A stretch of DNA of 64,000 nucleotides from an uncultured Lachnospiraceae bacterium (GCA_910585905.1 CAJUID010000004.1:1-64000), one strand, 5' to 3'; shown: positions 33,931 to 43,179, counted from the first letter of the stretch. Notes: generated from the sequence alone by a model not told the origin. Made by a program: numbers and translations.

Positions 33931-35145
33931 TCATTTCAAAATCCCTGTCCACTCATACTCCTCTGTGCAGAGCTGTAACTCTGAAACTAAAAAAAACATT
34001 TTTTCATACCGAAAAATATCTGCACCATCTTTCGCATGCAGAATAACCGCCATCTTTCTCTTTTTCTGTAAGAAAGAATGCGTCTTAATAAATGGATTCA
34101 TATCTATACGTTCTGCCTCTGCAGACGGATTCTCACAGATATCTACAAATTCAAACTCCTCAAATACTTCATAGGAACTTAGGAAACGCTCTATCTCGCC
34201 CCTTGTCCACAAAAAGCAGGGCTGGCACAAAGCCTGCCGATCTGCATGCCTCATCACCCTCTGGTTTGACTGAATGGGAAAGAGCAGCGCCGTATAGTCC
34301 TTTCCCTCAGTCATTCTGGCAATCCTTTCCAGCTTCATCTTCTTGTACGCTTCCTTTTCCGTCCTTACTGAAAGCGCTCCATCCAAATGTATCACTGTAA
34401 ACCCATCCTCATTTTCCGGCACGGCAAGATATCCTGCGTCCGCATCCGGCAATAAAATCCGATGGGCAAAAACCGAAGTTTTGCCGGCCGCCTCCACTTC
34501 CACAGAAGTTTTATACAAATCCTCCTGTATATTCCAGATTAGCTCCAGGTCATTCCGAACAAAGCCGGAAAGCTCTCCAAAAGCAATTTCTATTTTCTGG
34601 ACGGCCGCATCTTCGGGAATCACGTCCCCTATATTCACAATATCCAACATTTTATATAGAAACGGACAATTTATCGTATGCCACTGTTTCTGGTTTGCCA
34701 GAAACTGATGATACAGCCGTTCCAACGTTTCCAGATAGGCACTGCAGTACCTGAGTGAAACGGTTGTCACATACTCCCCCTTATCTGTTTCTACCTTCGC
34801 CTGATACATCCTTTGCAGGCATTGACGGATAGTAGGATAATCACATTCCAGAAACAAAGTTCCCAAAATTCCTTCTTCCCACTTTTCCCCTTCCTGCATC
34901 CGAAACAGGCAGCGGCTGGTCTCGTCCAGCCCGTCTTTCCTGCAGATGCCCGTATAAATATAGTACCGCTCTGAGGGATCACAAAGCTCTCCATCCAATT
35001 TTTCTTCCAGCCCAGAGAACCGTTCCTCACTATATTTTAGAAGCTCTCCAAATACATCCACCAATACGTCCCTTAAAAGCACCCTCTGTATTGGATCATC
35101 CACTTCCTCTATCCTGGACTGCAGAAGTTCTTTTACATGCTTCAT
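33931..35145 (-). CDS. Unknown soluble protein, baseplate candidate
   Basis: 404 residues from the ATG at 35145 (AGGGATTT directly upstream, in the shared leader motif); a longer frame to 35181 has no site. No signal or membrane segment. Mostly helical N-terminal half; beta-rich middle (TSVFAHRILLPDADAGYLAV); C-terminal region with FDICENP-like strands. No family recognised. Lying between the phosphatase genes and the TssG-like gene, it may be the second wedge component (the TssF position). Confidence 0.5.
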   Translation of the reverse strand: MKHVKELLQSRIEEVDDPIQRVLLRDVLVDVFGELLKYSEERFSGLEEKLDGELCDPSERYYIYTGICRKDGLDETSRCLFRMQEGEKWEEGILGTLFLECDYPTIRQCLQRMYQAKVETDKGEYVTTVSLRYCSAYLETLERLYHQFLANQKQWHTINCPFLYKMLDIVNIGDVIPEDAAVQKIEIAFGELSGFVRNDLELIWNIQEDLYKTSVEVEAAGKTSVFAHRILLPDADAGYLAVPENEDGFTVIHLDGALSVRTEKEAYKKMKLERIARMTEGKDYTALLFPIQSNQRVMRHADRQALCQPCFLWTRGEIERFLSSYEVFEEFEFVDICENPSAEAERIDMNPFIKTHSFLQKKRKMAVILHAKDGADIFRYEKMFFLVSELQLCTEEYEWTGILK

Positions 35146-35231
35146 AAATCCCTCATTCCTGCGCATAGAAAACGCTGCCATTTTACTGTTTACCCAAAGC
35201 GCCTGCGCATCATCTAATCCGTGCCGGGCTG

Positions 35232-37076
35232 TCAGGACTTCGGGGCTGCTGTGACAGACGGTTCCTGCTCCAGCGCATCAATCGCCTCGTAGATTTCTTC
35301 CGCCCTCTCATCCCAGATATCTAACTCCTTATATATTTTCAGAGCCTTTCTGTAAAGCTTTACAGCCTTTTCCCGATCTCCTTTTTTGCCTGCTTCTTTT
35401 GCCTGAATACTATATTTCGCCGCTTCTGCAACCTGCTCATTCAGAGCATCTTCCTTAGCTTTTGCCTCGGCTTCCAGAATGGCCTGCCCCAGGGCGGTAA
35501 TCGCCTCATAAATTTTATCTGCGTCCTCCCCAGATCCAGTAAACCGGTTGTACTGAGCTAATACTTTCCGGTGTAATTTCCGTGCCCTTGCGAGGCGTCC
35601 TTCATCCAGCGCGCGGTTTGCGCTTGCAATCAATGCATTAATCTGGACTACCGCCTTCTGCTCTGCTTTTGCTTCCTCCTCCTGCCTAGCCGCCTCCTCA
35701 GCTGCTTCTGCTTCCTTCTGCTTTTGCTTCACTTCGTATATCTTTGACTGCACAGAGCCGAGTGTTTCTAGGTCTGTTATCTGTCCTAAAAGCTCTGATG
35801 CTTTCGCATACTGTTCCAGAGCTTCTTTGTGATCCTCCGTCGAAGCATACATATCCCCCAGCGTAACAAACTGGGAAATCTGCATTCGGATGTCAATTTC
35901 CTTTAGCTTTTCTGCAGCATCCTCAGCCAGAGCATAAAATTCCTGATAGGATGCCTCCTGCCTGATCTGCGTATACAGCTTTTTGGCCTGCTCATAATCC
36001 TTGCCCAAAAAGGCCGCTTCCCCATCCTGAAGCATGGAAAGGAGTTCTTTCCGATCCATAACTTTTTCCTTCATCTCTTTTTTTTCTGCTGTATACTGCC
36101 AGTTGTTCAGACTGAGACCGGCTACAAGTTCCGCCGCCTGCTCATACTCTCCAAGGGCTTTTGTATAATTTTCATATCCTACATATTTCACGCCTTTTTG
36201 ATCCCGCTCACTAATTTCCCCAAGCAGCCTCCTATCATTAGCCCGGATAATTAATATAGCGATAAAAATAATCAGCACTACAGCCACAACAGCCGCAAGG
36301 ATAAGAAAAATTAGTCGTTTCTTTTTCTTCTCCTTCTGCACATCCTCTTTAAATGTCTTCTCTGCCAAAAGAACGGCCGCCGTAAAACTACCAATGCTTT
36401 GGCTGTCCTGATCCTGCCTGCTCAAAAGCAGCTCCTGGAGGTTATCCAAAAATTCCTCATTTGTCTTTGCATTCTCATAGGCGTCCAGAATCTCAACTTC
36501 CGATAAGCGGCACCATAGATTGCTTGTAGCAAACAAAAAGGAAGAACCTTCTGTCAGAAGTATCTTTTTAGAGACAAGCGGCTTCACGCGCCTCCCTTTC
36601 CCAAGATATTCCGTCAGATTATGAATTTCCGATCCATCCACTTGTGTTCCGGCATCCTCATCCAGTAACTGCTGGTATTTTGTCTGCGTCCTACTGATTC
36701 TAGTAAACAGATTTTCATACATTTCATAAAGCCGTGTATTCCCACAGACACCATAACGCATCCTGGTATAATCTGTCACAAAAACTGTGATACTTACTTT
36801 TAACTGATGCCTTGTGCTGTGAAGCAAAACCTGTTCATTTGCATATTTCAAATACTCCCGTATCCTTTTAAAAGAAGGTTTTCTTTCAAATGCTGTTAAG
36901 ACAGCTTCCACAGCAATCCTGGCACTGTTTTCCCTGACCTCATTGTCATAACTCTCCGCCACGGCAATGCACATAAAATTCTCAAGCGGAGTATACGCAA
37001 CATATGTCTTTTCAATTGCATCATTCCCCTGCTCTGATATAAAATCCACTACCAGATTACTGTTTAACTTTCTCAT
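35232..37076 (-). CDS. Membrane-anchored PP2C-like protein with TPR tail
   Basis: 614 residues. The N-terminal 245 residues have the length and pattern of a PP2C phosphatase, but the metal-binding aspartates are largely lost (AVAESYDNEV where a DG motif is expected), so it may be a pseudo-phosphatase. One membrane helix lies near 253-279 after a KKKK stop signal. The C-terminal 330 residues are coiled-coil/TPR-like repeats (YTKALGEYEQAAEL, YEQAKKLYTQI, HKEALEQYAKASELL, REKAVKLYRKALKIYKEL). Its ATG overlaps the preceding stop. It could anchor the apparatus in the membrane or signal to it. Confidence 0.65.
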   Translation of the reverse strand: MRKLNSNLVVDFISEQGNDAIEKTYVAYTPLENFMCIAVAESYDNEVRENSARIAVEAVLTAFERKPSFKRIREYLKYANEQVLLHSTRHQLKVSITVFVTDYTRMRYGVCGNTRLYEMYENLFTRISRTQTKYQQLLDEDAGTQVDGSEIHNLTEYLGKGRRVKPLVSKKILLTEGSSFLFATSNLWCRLSEVEILDAYENAKTNEEFLDNLQELLLSRQDQDSQSIGSFTAAVLLAEKTFKEDVQKEKKKKRLIFLILAAVVAVVLIIFIAILIIRANDRRLLGEISERDQKGVKYVGYENYTKALGEYEQAAELVAGLSLNNWQYTAEKKEMKEKVMDRKELLSMLQDGEAAFLGKDYEQAKKLYTQIRQEASYQEFYALAEDAAEKLKEIDIRMQISQFVTLGDMYASTEDHKEALEQYAKASELLGQITDLETLGSVQSKIYEVKQKQKEAEAAEEAARQEEEAKAEQKAVVQINALIASANRALDEGRLARARKLHRKVLAQYNRFTGSGEDADKIYEAITALGQAILEAEAKAKEDALNEQVAEAAKYSIQAKEAGKKGDREKAVKLYRKALKIYKELDIWDERAEEIYEAIDALEQEPSVTAAPKS

Positions 37077-37678
37077 AAAGCATCCTCAACTAATAGGACG
37101 GTAGCATTCCCCGCGCCCTTTTTTCTTTTTTCCATAACACCCTGGATCATCCACTGTGCCTTATCAAATGGGTGTTCCCTTTTCTTCAGATAGGAAATAA
37201 ACTCCATCTCCTGCAAAACCTGCCACACTCCGGCGGAAACTACACCTGCTGTCATGCCGCCCCCAAAAGAAGCCCTGCCATTTCTCCCCTCCAGGATTTT
37301 ATAATCCTTGCCGTCAAAGAGAAAAGCCTGATTCCTTCCTACAGTGTAATAAATTACCTCCTGCCCCCTAAAAAACAGAATGCTCAGGGATAAATTCGGC
37401 ATCTTCCCACAGTAGATATAATCTCTCAATTCTCTTAGAATTCCTGCCACAAGAGTATCAAAATCTGGCATAAACGCTTCCCCGGATAACATGGCAAAAT
37501 ATTTCCGCATACAAGCCTCCACAGCCAAAATAGCACATCTTCGCCCATTAATATGGTCTATTGTCCCATCTGCTAAAACCGCCAGCGCTTCCTGTCCATT
37601 TCTGGTAGAAAAATAATTACTCTGTACCTGACAGAATCCAATTGTCTGGGCATTCCCTATTCTGTATCTATCCTGCAC
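37073..37678 (-). CDS. PP2C-like serine/threonine phosphatase domain protein
   Basis: 201 residues, GTG start. A minimal PP2C-type domain: ALAVLADGTIDHINGRRCA keeps the Asp-Gly metal motif, followed by AILAVEAC and, near the C-terminus, GAGNATVLLVED. Shorter than typical PP2C (about 240). Overlaps the next gene by 4 nt and follows the FHA gene by 2 nt, so a phospho-threonine switch is likely, as in the PpkA/PppA/Fha control of type VI secretion. No Ser/Thr kinase gene is in the window. Confidence 0.65.
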   Translation of the reverse strand: MQDRYRIGNAQTIGFCQVQSNYFSTRNGQEALAVLADGTIDHINGRRCAILAVEACMRKYFAMLSGEAFMPDFDTLVAGILRELRDYIYCGKMPNLSLSILFFRGQEVIYYTVGRNQAFLFDGKDYKILEGRNGRASFGGGMTAGVVSAGVWQVLQEMEFISYLKKREHPFDKAQWMIQGVMEKRKKGAGNATVLLVEDAL

Positions 37679-37680
37679 AC

Positions 37681-38214
37681 CTATTCATTCTCTTTCCAAT
37701 TAAAAACAAAACCGTCATTTTCCCCACACAGAGGTACAAATATAAAAATACTCTTTCCAATCTTAATGCGGTCCCCCGCCTCCAACATACGCGATTCAAA
37801 AACCGCGTCCCAGTTATCCTCATCATCCAGAATATAAACCAATCCCTGTGAATCTCCGGGAAGCAACATTGTCCTGTTCTTTTCCGGGTCATAAACAATA
37901 ATGGCATGGTTCCTCTCACAGACCGTATCATCCCCGATAATACGTATTTCCATATCACCGGAACGCCCCAGAAAATTCTTTTCCGCAATAATCCGGTAAT
38001 CCCTGCCGCGTGAAGGCCCCTCCAGACAGACAAGCCACCCGGTAACAGGCTTTAAAACTTCCAGGTCATTTAAATACACCACATCACTATATTTTCCCAG
38101 AGGATCTTCCTCCTGATTACTGTTTTTATTTACGGCAACATTACAGTAAGGACATAGATTACCGTATTTCTTCTCACTAAATAAATGACCGTTTTTACAA
38201 CGAATCAGACCCAT
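37681..38214 (-). CDS. Zinc-ribbon and FHA domain protein
   Basis: 177 residues. N-terminal zinc-ribbon-like module with Cys6, His10, Cys21 and Cys24 (CKNGH, CPYC). The FHA domain from about 60 contains FLGRSGDMEIRI, the CERNHAIIVYD segment (the conserved Ser-Arg-x-x-His slightly altered) and AGDRIKIGKSIFIFVPL. FHA domains read phospho-threonine and are used to trigger type VI secretion assembly. GGAGGGAT precedes the ATG. It overlaps the preceding gene by 10 nt. Confidence 0.78.
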   Translation of the reverse strand: MGLIRCKNGHLFSEKKYGNLCPYCNVAVNKNSNQEEDPLGKYSDVVYLNDLEVLKPVTGWLVCLEGPSRGRDYRIIAEKNFLGRSGDMEIRIIGDDTVCERNHAIIVYDPEKNRTMLLPGDSQGLVYILDDEDNWDAVFESRMLEAGDRIKIGKSIFIFVPLCGENDGFVFNWKENE

Positions 38215-38795
38215 TTTGATCCCTCCAGAAACTTTTGTTGCCTCACGATAATTTTACAGGTGTCTGCATAGATAATGTCGGATTCTGATAACGGGTAGGG
38301 AATCCCTGCCTTTAACCGATAAATCACATCTCCGCTCCCTCTTCGCAGGCCTATTGACCTGCTGCCGGAGTTTGCTTCAATATACCAGCAGCCCGATATC
38401 AGGTTGCAGACAGCATAGAGATACCTGTCTGGATTTACTTCACTGGCACTCTCCACAAAAACTTCCTTCCCCCGCTTCCCCCCTGTAATCATGAGGGAGC
38501 GCTTATTCCGCAATACGACCTCATTTATTATCCTTCCCTCGCCGGAAACAACTGCAAAAGCCGCAAAAGGGGAGGTGAGCTTCTCCTTCCGGTATTGCCA
38601 GAAAGAAAGAATGAAAACCGCCAGTAAAATAACCTCTAAAAGTATGGACTGGGCAAGGAACAGACAGATAATGCCCCGCCAGTTTTTTTCTGCTGACAAA
38701 GGCAGCAAATCGCAGGCCAAATAGAAAATCTGAAACATCAGGTATACAAAAACGCCTGCCAAGATGCACCTGCCGGCTATTCGGTTCGCTTTCAT
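38205..38795 (-). CDS. Membrane protein with divergent FHA-like domain
   Basis: 196 residues from the ATG at 38795; the ribosome site is weak, so the start is unsure and could be upstream (frame open to 38915). Two membrane helices near 8-30 and 45-68, then a cytoplasmic C-terminal domain whose end (YPLSESDIIYADTCKIIV) resembles the last strands of an FHA fold, but the phosphopeptide-binding residues are not evident. It may anchor the apparatus to the membrane together with the PP2C-TPR protein. Confidence 0.55.
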   Translation of the reverse strand: MKANRIAGRCILAGVFVYLMFQIFYLACDLLPLSAEKNWRGIICLFLAQSILLEVILLAVFILSFWQYRKEKLTSPFAAFAVVSGEGRIINEVVLRNKRSLMITGGKRGKEVFVESASEVNPDRYLYAVCNLISGCWYIEANSGSRSIGLRRGSGDVIYRLKAGIPYPLSESDIIYADTCKIIVRQQKFLEGSKWV

Positions 38796-38965
38796 AATAA
38801 AGCCCTGCCTTTCCCAATTGTGATACTTAATAGCCGAAATAATATCTATCTCCCAAAACCATAAAAGCATATTATCTTTAGAAAGGCGTACATACGCTGC
38901 ACGCCTTTCTAACAAACCATCTGCACTCCCCGTCCCACGCTTTTTGCAAAACCGGGATTTGCATA

Positions 38966-39364
38966 TTATTCAATCACTACGCCGTCAATTCTGTCTTTCT
39001 TCTGCTTTAGCACTAATGTAAAGTCTCCGTCTGTCTTTGTAAATTCCTCATGATAGGAAACAACAAATGCATGGGAGAACTCATATTTTCTTGGTGCTGT
39101 CGCATGCTGGTACTCTACCGTTACTTTCTTGTATGCATCTGCGCTCTCCGGTTTTACCAGTGCCCACATCGCCATACTCTTTGCTGCATCACGCATAAAC
39201 AACTTGTCCGCATCGAAAGAAACCTTCCCATGAATCACAAGCTCAGCTTCAATGTCAGAAGACCTTGCAAAAGAATCTTCCGGGATTTTTGAGCTAAAAG
39301 AAACATTGATAATCTCCTCGCTCAACTCTGTTACATCGGCAATTACTACTTTGTAAGCCATACA
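38966..39364 (-). CDS. Inner tube protein candidate (Hcp/gp19-like)
   Basis: 132 residues, starts MAYKVVIADVTELSEE at 39364 behind AAAGGAGG. The pattern fits a tail-tube fold: alternating strands in the N-terminal half (INVSFSSKIPEDSFARSSD), a central helix (DAAKSMAMWALVKP) and a C-terminal strand pair ending in FTLVLKQKKD. Length is right for Hcp-like tubes (130-170). It directly follows the sheath candidate, the usual order of sheath and tube genes. Homology could not be tested. Confidence 0.6.
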   Translation of the reverse strand, partial: CMAYKVVIADVTELSEEIINVSFSSKIPEDSFARSSDIEAELVIHGKVSFDADKLFMRDAAKSMAMWALVKPESADAYKKVTVEYQHATAPRKYEFSHAFVVSYHEEFTKTDGDFTLVLKQKKDRIDGVVIE

Positions 39365-39506
39365 CATACCTCCTTTGGTAAGGAACTGTAATAATCTAAA
39401 TGGCCAGTTCCTAGATTTTGTTTCTTGCATCTTATGATACTGGGGATTTCTATCTACTTTTTACCCCTATATCATCTTATTCAACAGACAGAAAAATCTC
39501 TGCCCA

Positions 39507-41810
39507 TCAATCAGTGTTAATCTGAAGCTCCATATTTTCGGAAACGCCTGCAAAATTAATCTCAATATTGTAGGTTGTGTCATTGCAGTCTCCCTTTTCA
39601 ATCCCATCACCCTCCCTGAGAATGGAATTAACATAGTTTGGAGAAAGCTGCCATTCCTTTACCTTTCCGCCGGATTCAAAAATCCTGTCAATCCTGTCTT
39701 TCTTGTAATCACTAGTCAGAGCTCCTATCATACGGTACAGATATGTTCTTGTCGTCTCGCGGAAGATGCTCTCAAACCCGCCATTTTTACTTTCATTCAT
39801 GCACCTTGATTTATATACTGTAATCAGGTTGATGGAATTTCCATTTAACTGATTTTTGTCCGATGAAAATACAAACCCATATTTATGTTCATTTATTACA
39901 TTTTTTGTATCTGTTGTATAACCCGCAATCTCCTTCGGCATGGTCGTCGTCACATACAGCGCATTGTCCCCGGCTTCAATATCAAAACGGACACCAGGAT
40001 ACTCTCTCTTTACCTTGCCGCCAAATCTTGCTGATAAAAAGTTCGGGCACTGGTATGCAGCAGCAATTCCCGCCGCCACATAAGCCGCGCCAATATAGAC
40101 ACCATAAATCCAGAACTTCATAAAATCGTCCCGGTCCGTTGAAAATTCCAGCTTTCCATCCTCCCTGCGCATCGCTTTAGAGCCCAGGACGACACGTGAT
40201 TTGTCACTTGGAATCACCGTAAAATTCGGCAAAGATGGAATCGCATATCGGCTGTAATCCGCGTTTTCCAATTCCTGTGTATTCTCCATATATTGATCCA
40301 TTCCATGCGTAGAAAGTTTTAAAAACGTAGTATCTTCGCTCGCCTCAAAGGAGAAGAAAACCTGAATCCGATAATCCTTAATCTCATCCAGTAAAAACTG
40401 CAAGTCTGAGATTGGCGTTGGCACAAGGGAAACTCCAGTGTATATATCACCCGTATAACCGAACTGCCGCATAGTCTCCTCGTCTAAGTCAGCCTCCCTT
40501 TCATCGGAATACTCAATATTCGGAACAATGCCAAACCAGACTGTATTACTATAATCTGATTTGTTATTCACTGTCTCAAGGTACTTTTTCAGATTTTCTA
40601 AATTTTTTTCATCCAGTATCTCCGACATGTCCGCATTTACAATTAAGAGGGACGGACGCATCATCGGTGACTTCGGCTGATACTGGTCAAAAAATGCCTT
40701 AACACTTAATATTTTTTCTATCAGAAGTTTTGCAGTCCGAATAAATGATTTCTGCCAGAGAGTATTGATTGCTGAATATTTATTGTACAGCTCCACCTTA
40801 TCATCCAAATCCATTGCCATCAGTTTATCCGGCATCTTATCAGTAAAGGCAGCTACAATTAATTCTTTTGACAGGGAAGTAGACTCTGCCTCCTCATCAT
40901 ATTCCTGCCCTACAGATTCATAAAGTGTCCTCATGCTCTCATTATACTGTTCCTCAATTACAGAGATGGAAAGGTCTTTATAACTGATTGTTTCCTTCTT
41001 TGGGGCAGCTGTTACCGCAACCTCGCCTTTTGCCGTATTTGCAAGCTCTGTGCTCCCGCTCTCATCTTTGTCCTGCCCTCCCTTATCTGTCAGCAGCCCG
41101 GCAGGATGATCCGACACCTGAAGCGCAACAATCTCTGCATCCTTATTAAAAACCGGGAGCGCCGGATTAAATTCAGTAATACCCTTTTCTGCAGCGCGGA
41201 CAGCCGTATCAAGATTATCTTTTATCATGCCAAGCATTAATGTAAGCTGGGAAGCCGTCTCATTATAATATTTCTTTGTCTTATCCAATTTGGATTTTAG
41301 TTTTAGCACTGCATCCTGCTTGGCAGGCGAATCGCTTTCAAATTCTGCATTCTTATTTTCCAGATAGGTAATATCTTTCTTTAATTTCTTTATCTCTTTT
41401 AAGGTCTTATGCGGCGCAAGCATCTCTGTCACTTTTTCATAATTAAAAGAAGCATTTGTAGCACCTGACGCTTTCTTGCTGTCCATAATCGAGATAAACA
41501 TTTTTAAGAACGTATTGTTCCGGTCAATCACTATTTTCTTAACAAGAGGTTCTGGTATTCCGGCCGGCTTTGTCAGTTCATACACCATGCCCCGCTCCTG
41601 GTCAAAATAGCTATAAATGGTCGGCTGAAATTTTTTTAAAAACTCATCAAAGCTCTTTACCAGAAGGGCATCATTAATCTCTGCCACCTTCTCGTCCGTA
41701 AGGCTCCTCGAATTTTCATCCACATCAGACATAATATTAAACATATTAAATACTTCAGGATTTACAACATCAAACAAAATTGTCCGGTTTGTCTGTTCAA
41801 TTATTCCCAT
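39507..41810 (-). CDS. Contractile sheath candidate, 767 residues
   Basis: First gene of the operon, GGGGGAACG before ATG. The N-terminal 130 residues are charged; a coiled coil lies near 130-195 (LKEIKKLKKDITYLENKN), followed by a low-complexity Glu/Ser/Lys linker to about 275. The C-terminal 400 residues look like a sheath core: MRPSLLIVNADMSEI, FWIYGVYIGAAYVAAGIAAA, and near the end FRETTRTYLYRMIGALTSDY with a final strand that could join a neighbouring subunit. TssC is about 500 and phage sheaths 400-660 residues, so it is large. No small TssB partner gene follows. Confidence 0.55.
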   Translation of the reverse strand: MGIIEQTNRTILFDVVNPEVFNMFNIMSDVDENSRSLTDEKVAEINDALLVKSFDEFLKKFQPTIYSYFDQERGMVYELTKPAGIPEPLVKKIVIDRNNTFLKMFISIMDSKKASGATNASFNYEKVTEMLAPHKTLKEIKKLKKDITYLENKNAEFESDSPAKQDAVLKLKSKLDKTKKYYNETASQLTLMLGMIKDNLDTAVRAAEKGITEFNPALPVFNKDAEIVALQVSDHPAGLLTDKGGQDKDESGSTELANTAKGEVAVTAAPKKETISYKDLSISVIEEQYNESMRTLYESVGQEYDEEAESTSLSKELIVAAFTDKMPDKLMAMDLDDKVELYNKYSAINTLWQKSFIRTAKLLIEKILSVKAFFDQYQPKSPMMRPSLLIVNADMSEILDEKNLENLKKYLETVNNKSDYSNTVWFGIVPNIEYSDEREADLDEETMRQFGYTGDIYTGVSLVPTPISDLQFLLDEIKDYRIQVFFSFEASEDTTFLKLSTHGMDQYMENTQELENADYSRYAIPSLPNFTVIPSDKSRVVLGSKAMRREDGKLEFSTDRDDFMKFWIYGVYIGAAYVAAGIAAAYQCPNFLSARFGGKVKREYPGVRFDIEAGDNALYVTTTMPKEIAGYTTDTKNVINEHKYGFVFSSDKNQLNGNSINLITVYKSRCMNESKNGGFESIFRETTRTYLYRMIGALTSDYKKDRIDRIFESGGKVKEWQLSPNYVNSILREGDGIEKGDCNDTTYNIEINFAGVSENMELQINTD

Positions 41811-42027
41811 ATCGTTCCCCCAATCTTATTTCACTTACGGATCTATTATTCTAAGAACTCATACCAAATCCGCTGTTAGGCATTTCCTCTCTTATCCCTT
41901 GGTAAACGCGCATTTTACTTTTTAATACATTTTACTTCTTTTACTGCTATTTTTAAACAATTCCCATTTCATTTCGACCGCAAAAACCAACACTATTCAT
42001 CACAATTCGACATACTATTACATCTTT
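41811..42027. other. Leader region of the injection-system operon
   Basis: About 215 bp without a gene. On the minus strand the decamer AAGTAAAATG occurs twice 17 bp apart (near 41908-41934). I see no clean sigma-A promoter, so the operon may use an activator. Confidence 0.3.
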
Positions 42028-42135
42028 ACAGTCAGATACCCCGCTGCAGAGCAACGGGCATGGCTTAGCTTCTCTAAAGGAACCATTCGGTTCCTTGCAA
42101 GCATTGCGTTTGGCTCGTTTCTTACACGAAAATAA
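42028..42135 (+). repeat. Hairpin repeat C, copy 2
   Basis: Same family as 6579-6818, without the internal insert: ACAGTCAGATACC then CCGCTGCAGAGCAACGGG, GGCTTAGCTTCTCTAAAGGA and GCAAGCATTGCGTTTGGCTC. The start can fold as ATACCCCG/CGGGC(A)T. Confidence 0.65.
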
Positions 42136-42180
42136 AAAAATATGCTGGCATCACACTCCTAAGCATATTGCCAACATATC
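42136..42180 (-). terminator. Terminator downstream of the Rpn remnant
   Basis: On the minus strand ATGTTGGCA pairs with TGCCAGCAT (one wobble), followed by a run of seven T. Confidence 0.6.
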
Positions 42181-42276
42181 CTGTCTATTCCTTATCCTTA
42201 TTTTAATTCTAACTCCATATATTCCTGTGAAAAAAGAACCGTTTCCCGCAGCATAACTAAAAATGCCTCATTTCCT

Positions 42277-43110
42277 TTATAGCAAAGCTGCCGGCTTAAC
42301 CCCACGCACCACCATAGTCATTGACACATCTGTATCCCACTGTCTCTCATCGCGATCATATGCCGCAATTCTGGCATCATATTTTTTATTTGCAAGCCGC
42401 TTCATCTCTTCAATCTCTTCCTCCGTAACATGCTCCGGCATAGTATGTAACACAGAATCAATACTTTCCAAAGCTGAATACCTTGCTGCATCAATGATAC
42501 AATGGGCAAATCCCGCCTGTTTTGCAACACATACTCTTCTCTTTCTAAGAAACTTTATATTCGTTTGATAGCGTTCTGCCTCACTATTTGAAATCCCTAA
42601 CTTTGTAACTAATATTTTTAAAATGTCACTTTCTGAGGTTCCTAAATCCAACTATGCCATAATAATCCCCTGCGCCTTTCCTTCCTCAACAGCTTCCTGA
42701 CGCAGCACTCTTCGTCGTAACTATATTCTACATTAAACGTCCTATTCACTTCCTCTTTTTTCATTTTAGCAAAAATCTCTTAATTAATTCATATCTACTA
42801 AAATTAGTAATATATTGTACAATCTTAGATTCACTAATTATACATCTACTACATTATTTTTCATAAAATAAATCATATCAAAATATCCACCTAGAGTGGC
42901 ATTCATGCTGGCTCCTGCTATTACCTTTACACGCAATTCCAATGTAAAATCCAAATTATCATGGAACATATCAAATGCTTTAGAAAGACAAAGTTCTTCA
43001 TCTATCTTTTCAGTTCCTATATACGCAATATAAAATTCAGGCTTCGGAATTTGAATTGTATTATAGCATTCCACTACTTTTTTAGAAAGATGCCTGACAG
43101 AATAAAACAA
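42277..43110 (-). pseudogene. Decayed Rpn/PDDEXK_2-family nuclease gene
   Basis: The frame 43110-42838 matches the middle of Rpn-type recombination-promoting nucleases (YNTIQIPKPEFYIAYIG, LSKAFDM, LELRVKVI). The next 180 bp give EIFAKMKKEEVNRTFNVEYS in one frame and, after a frameshift, RQEAVEEGKAQGIIMA ending in TAG at 42652. The TTG frame right behind it (42651-42277) begins LDLGTSESDILKILVTKLGI, the usual C-terminal Rpn helical module. So at least one frameshift and an in-frame stop interrupt a single gene. The last 75 codons of the 42277 frame are not recognised. The 5' end (active site) is missing. Confidence 0.65.
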
Positions 43111-43179
43111 GAAAGCAAAAAAGAAAGATTATTTTCACATATGCGATGGGTCAAACGTAATCACGCCTATATTTGGCGA

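Noticed and set aside
26375..41810. Ordinary prophage
   Set aside because: No integrase, terminase, portal, capsid, holin or tape-measure gene is seen, while FHA, PP2C and a toxin are.
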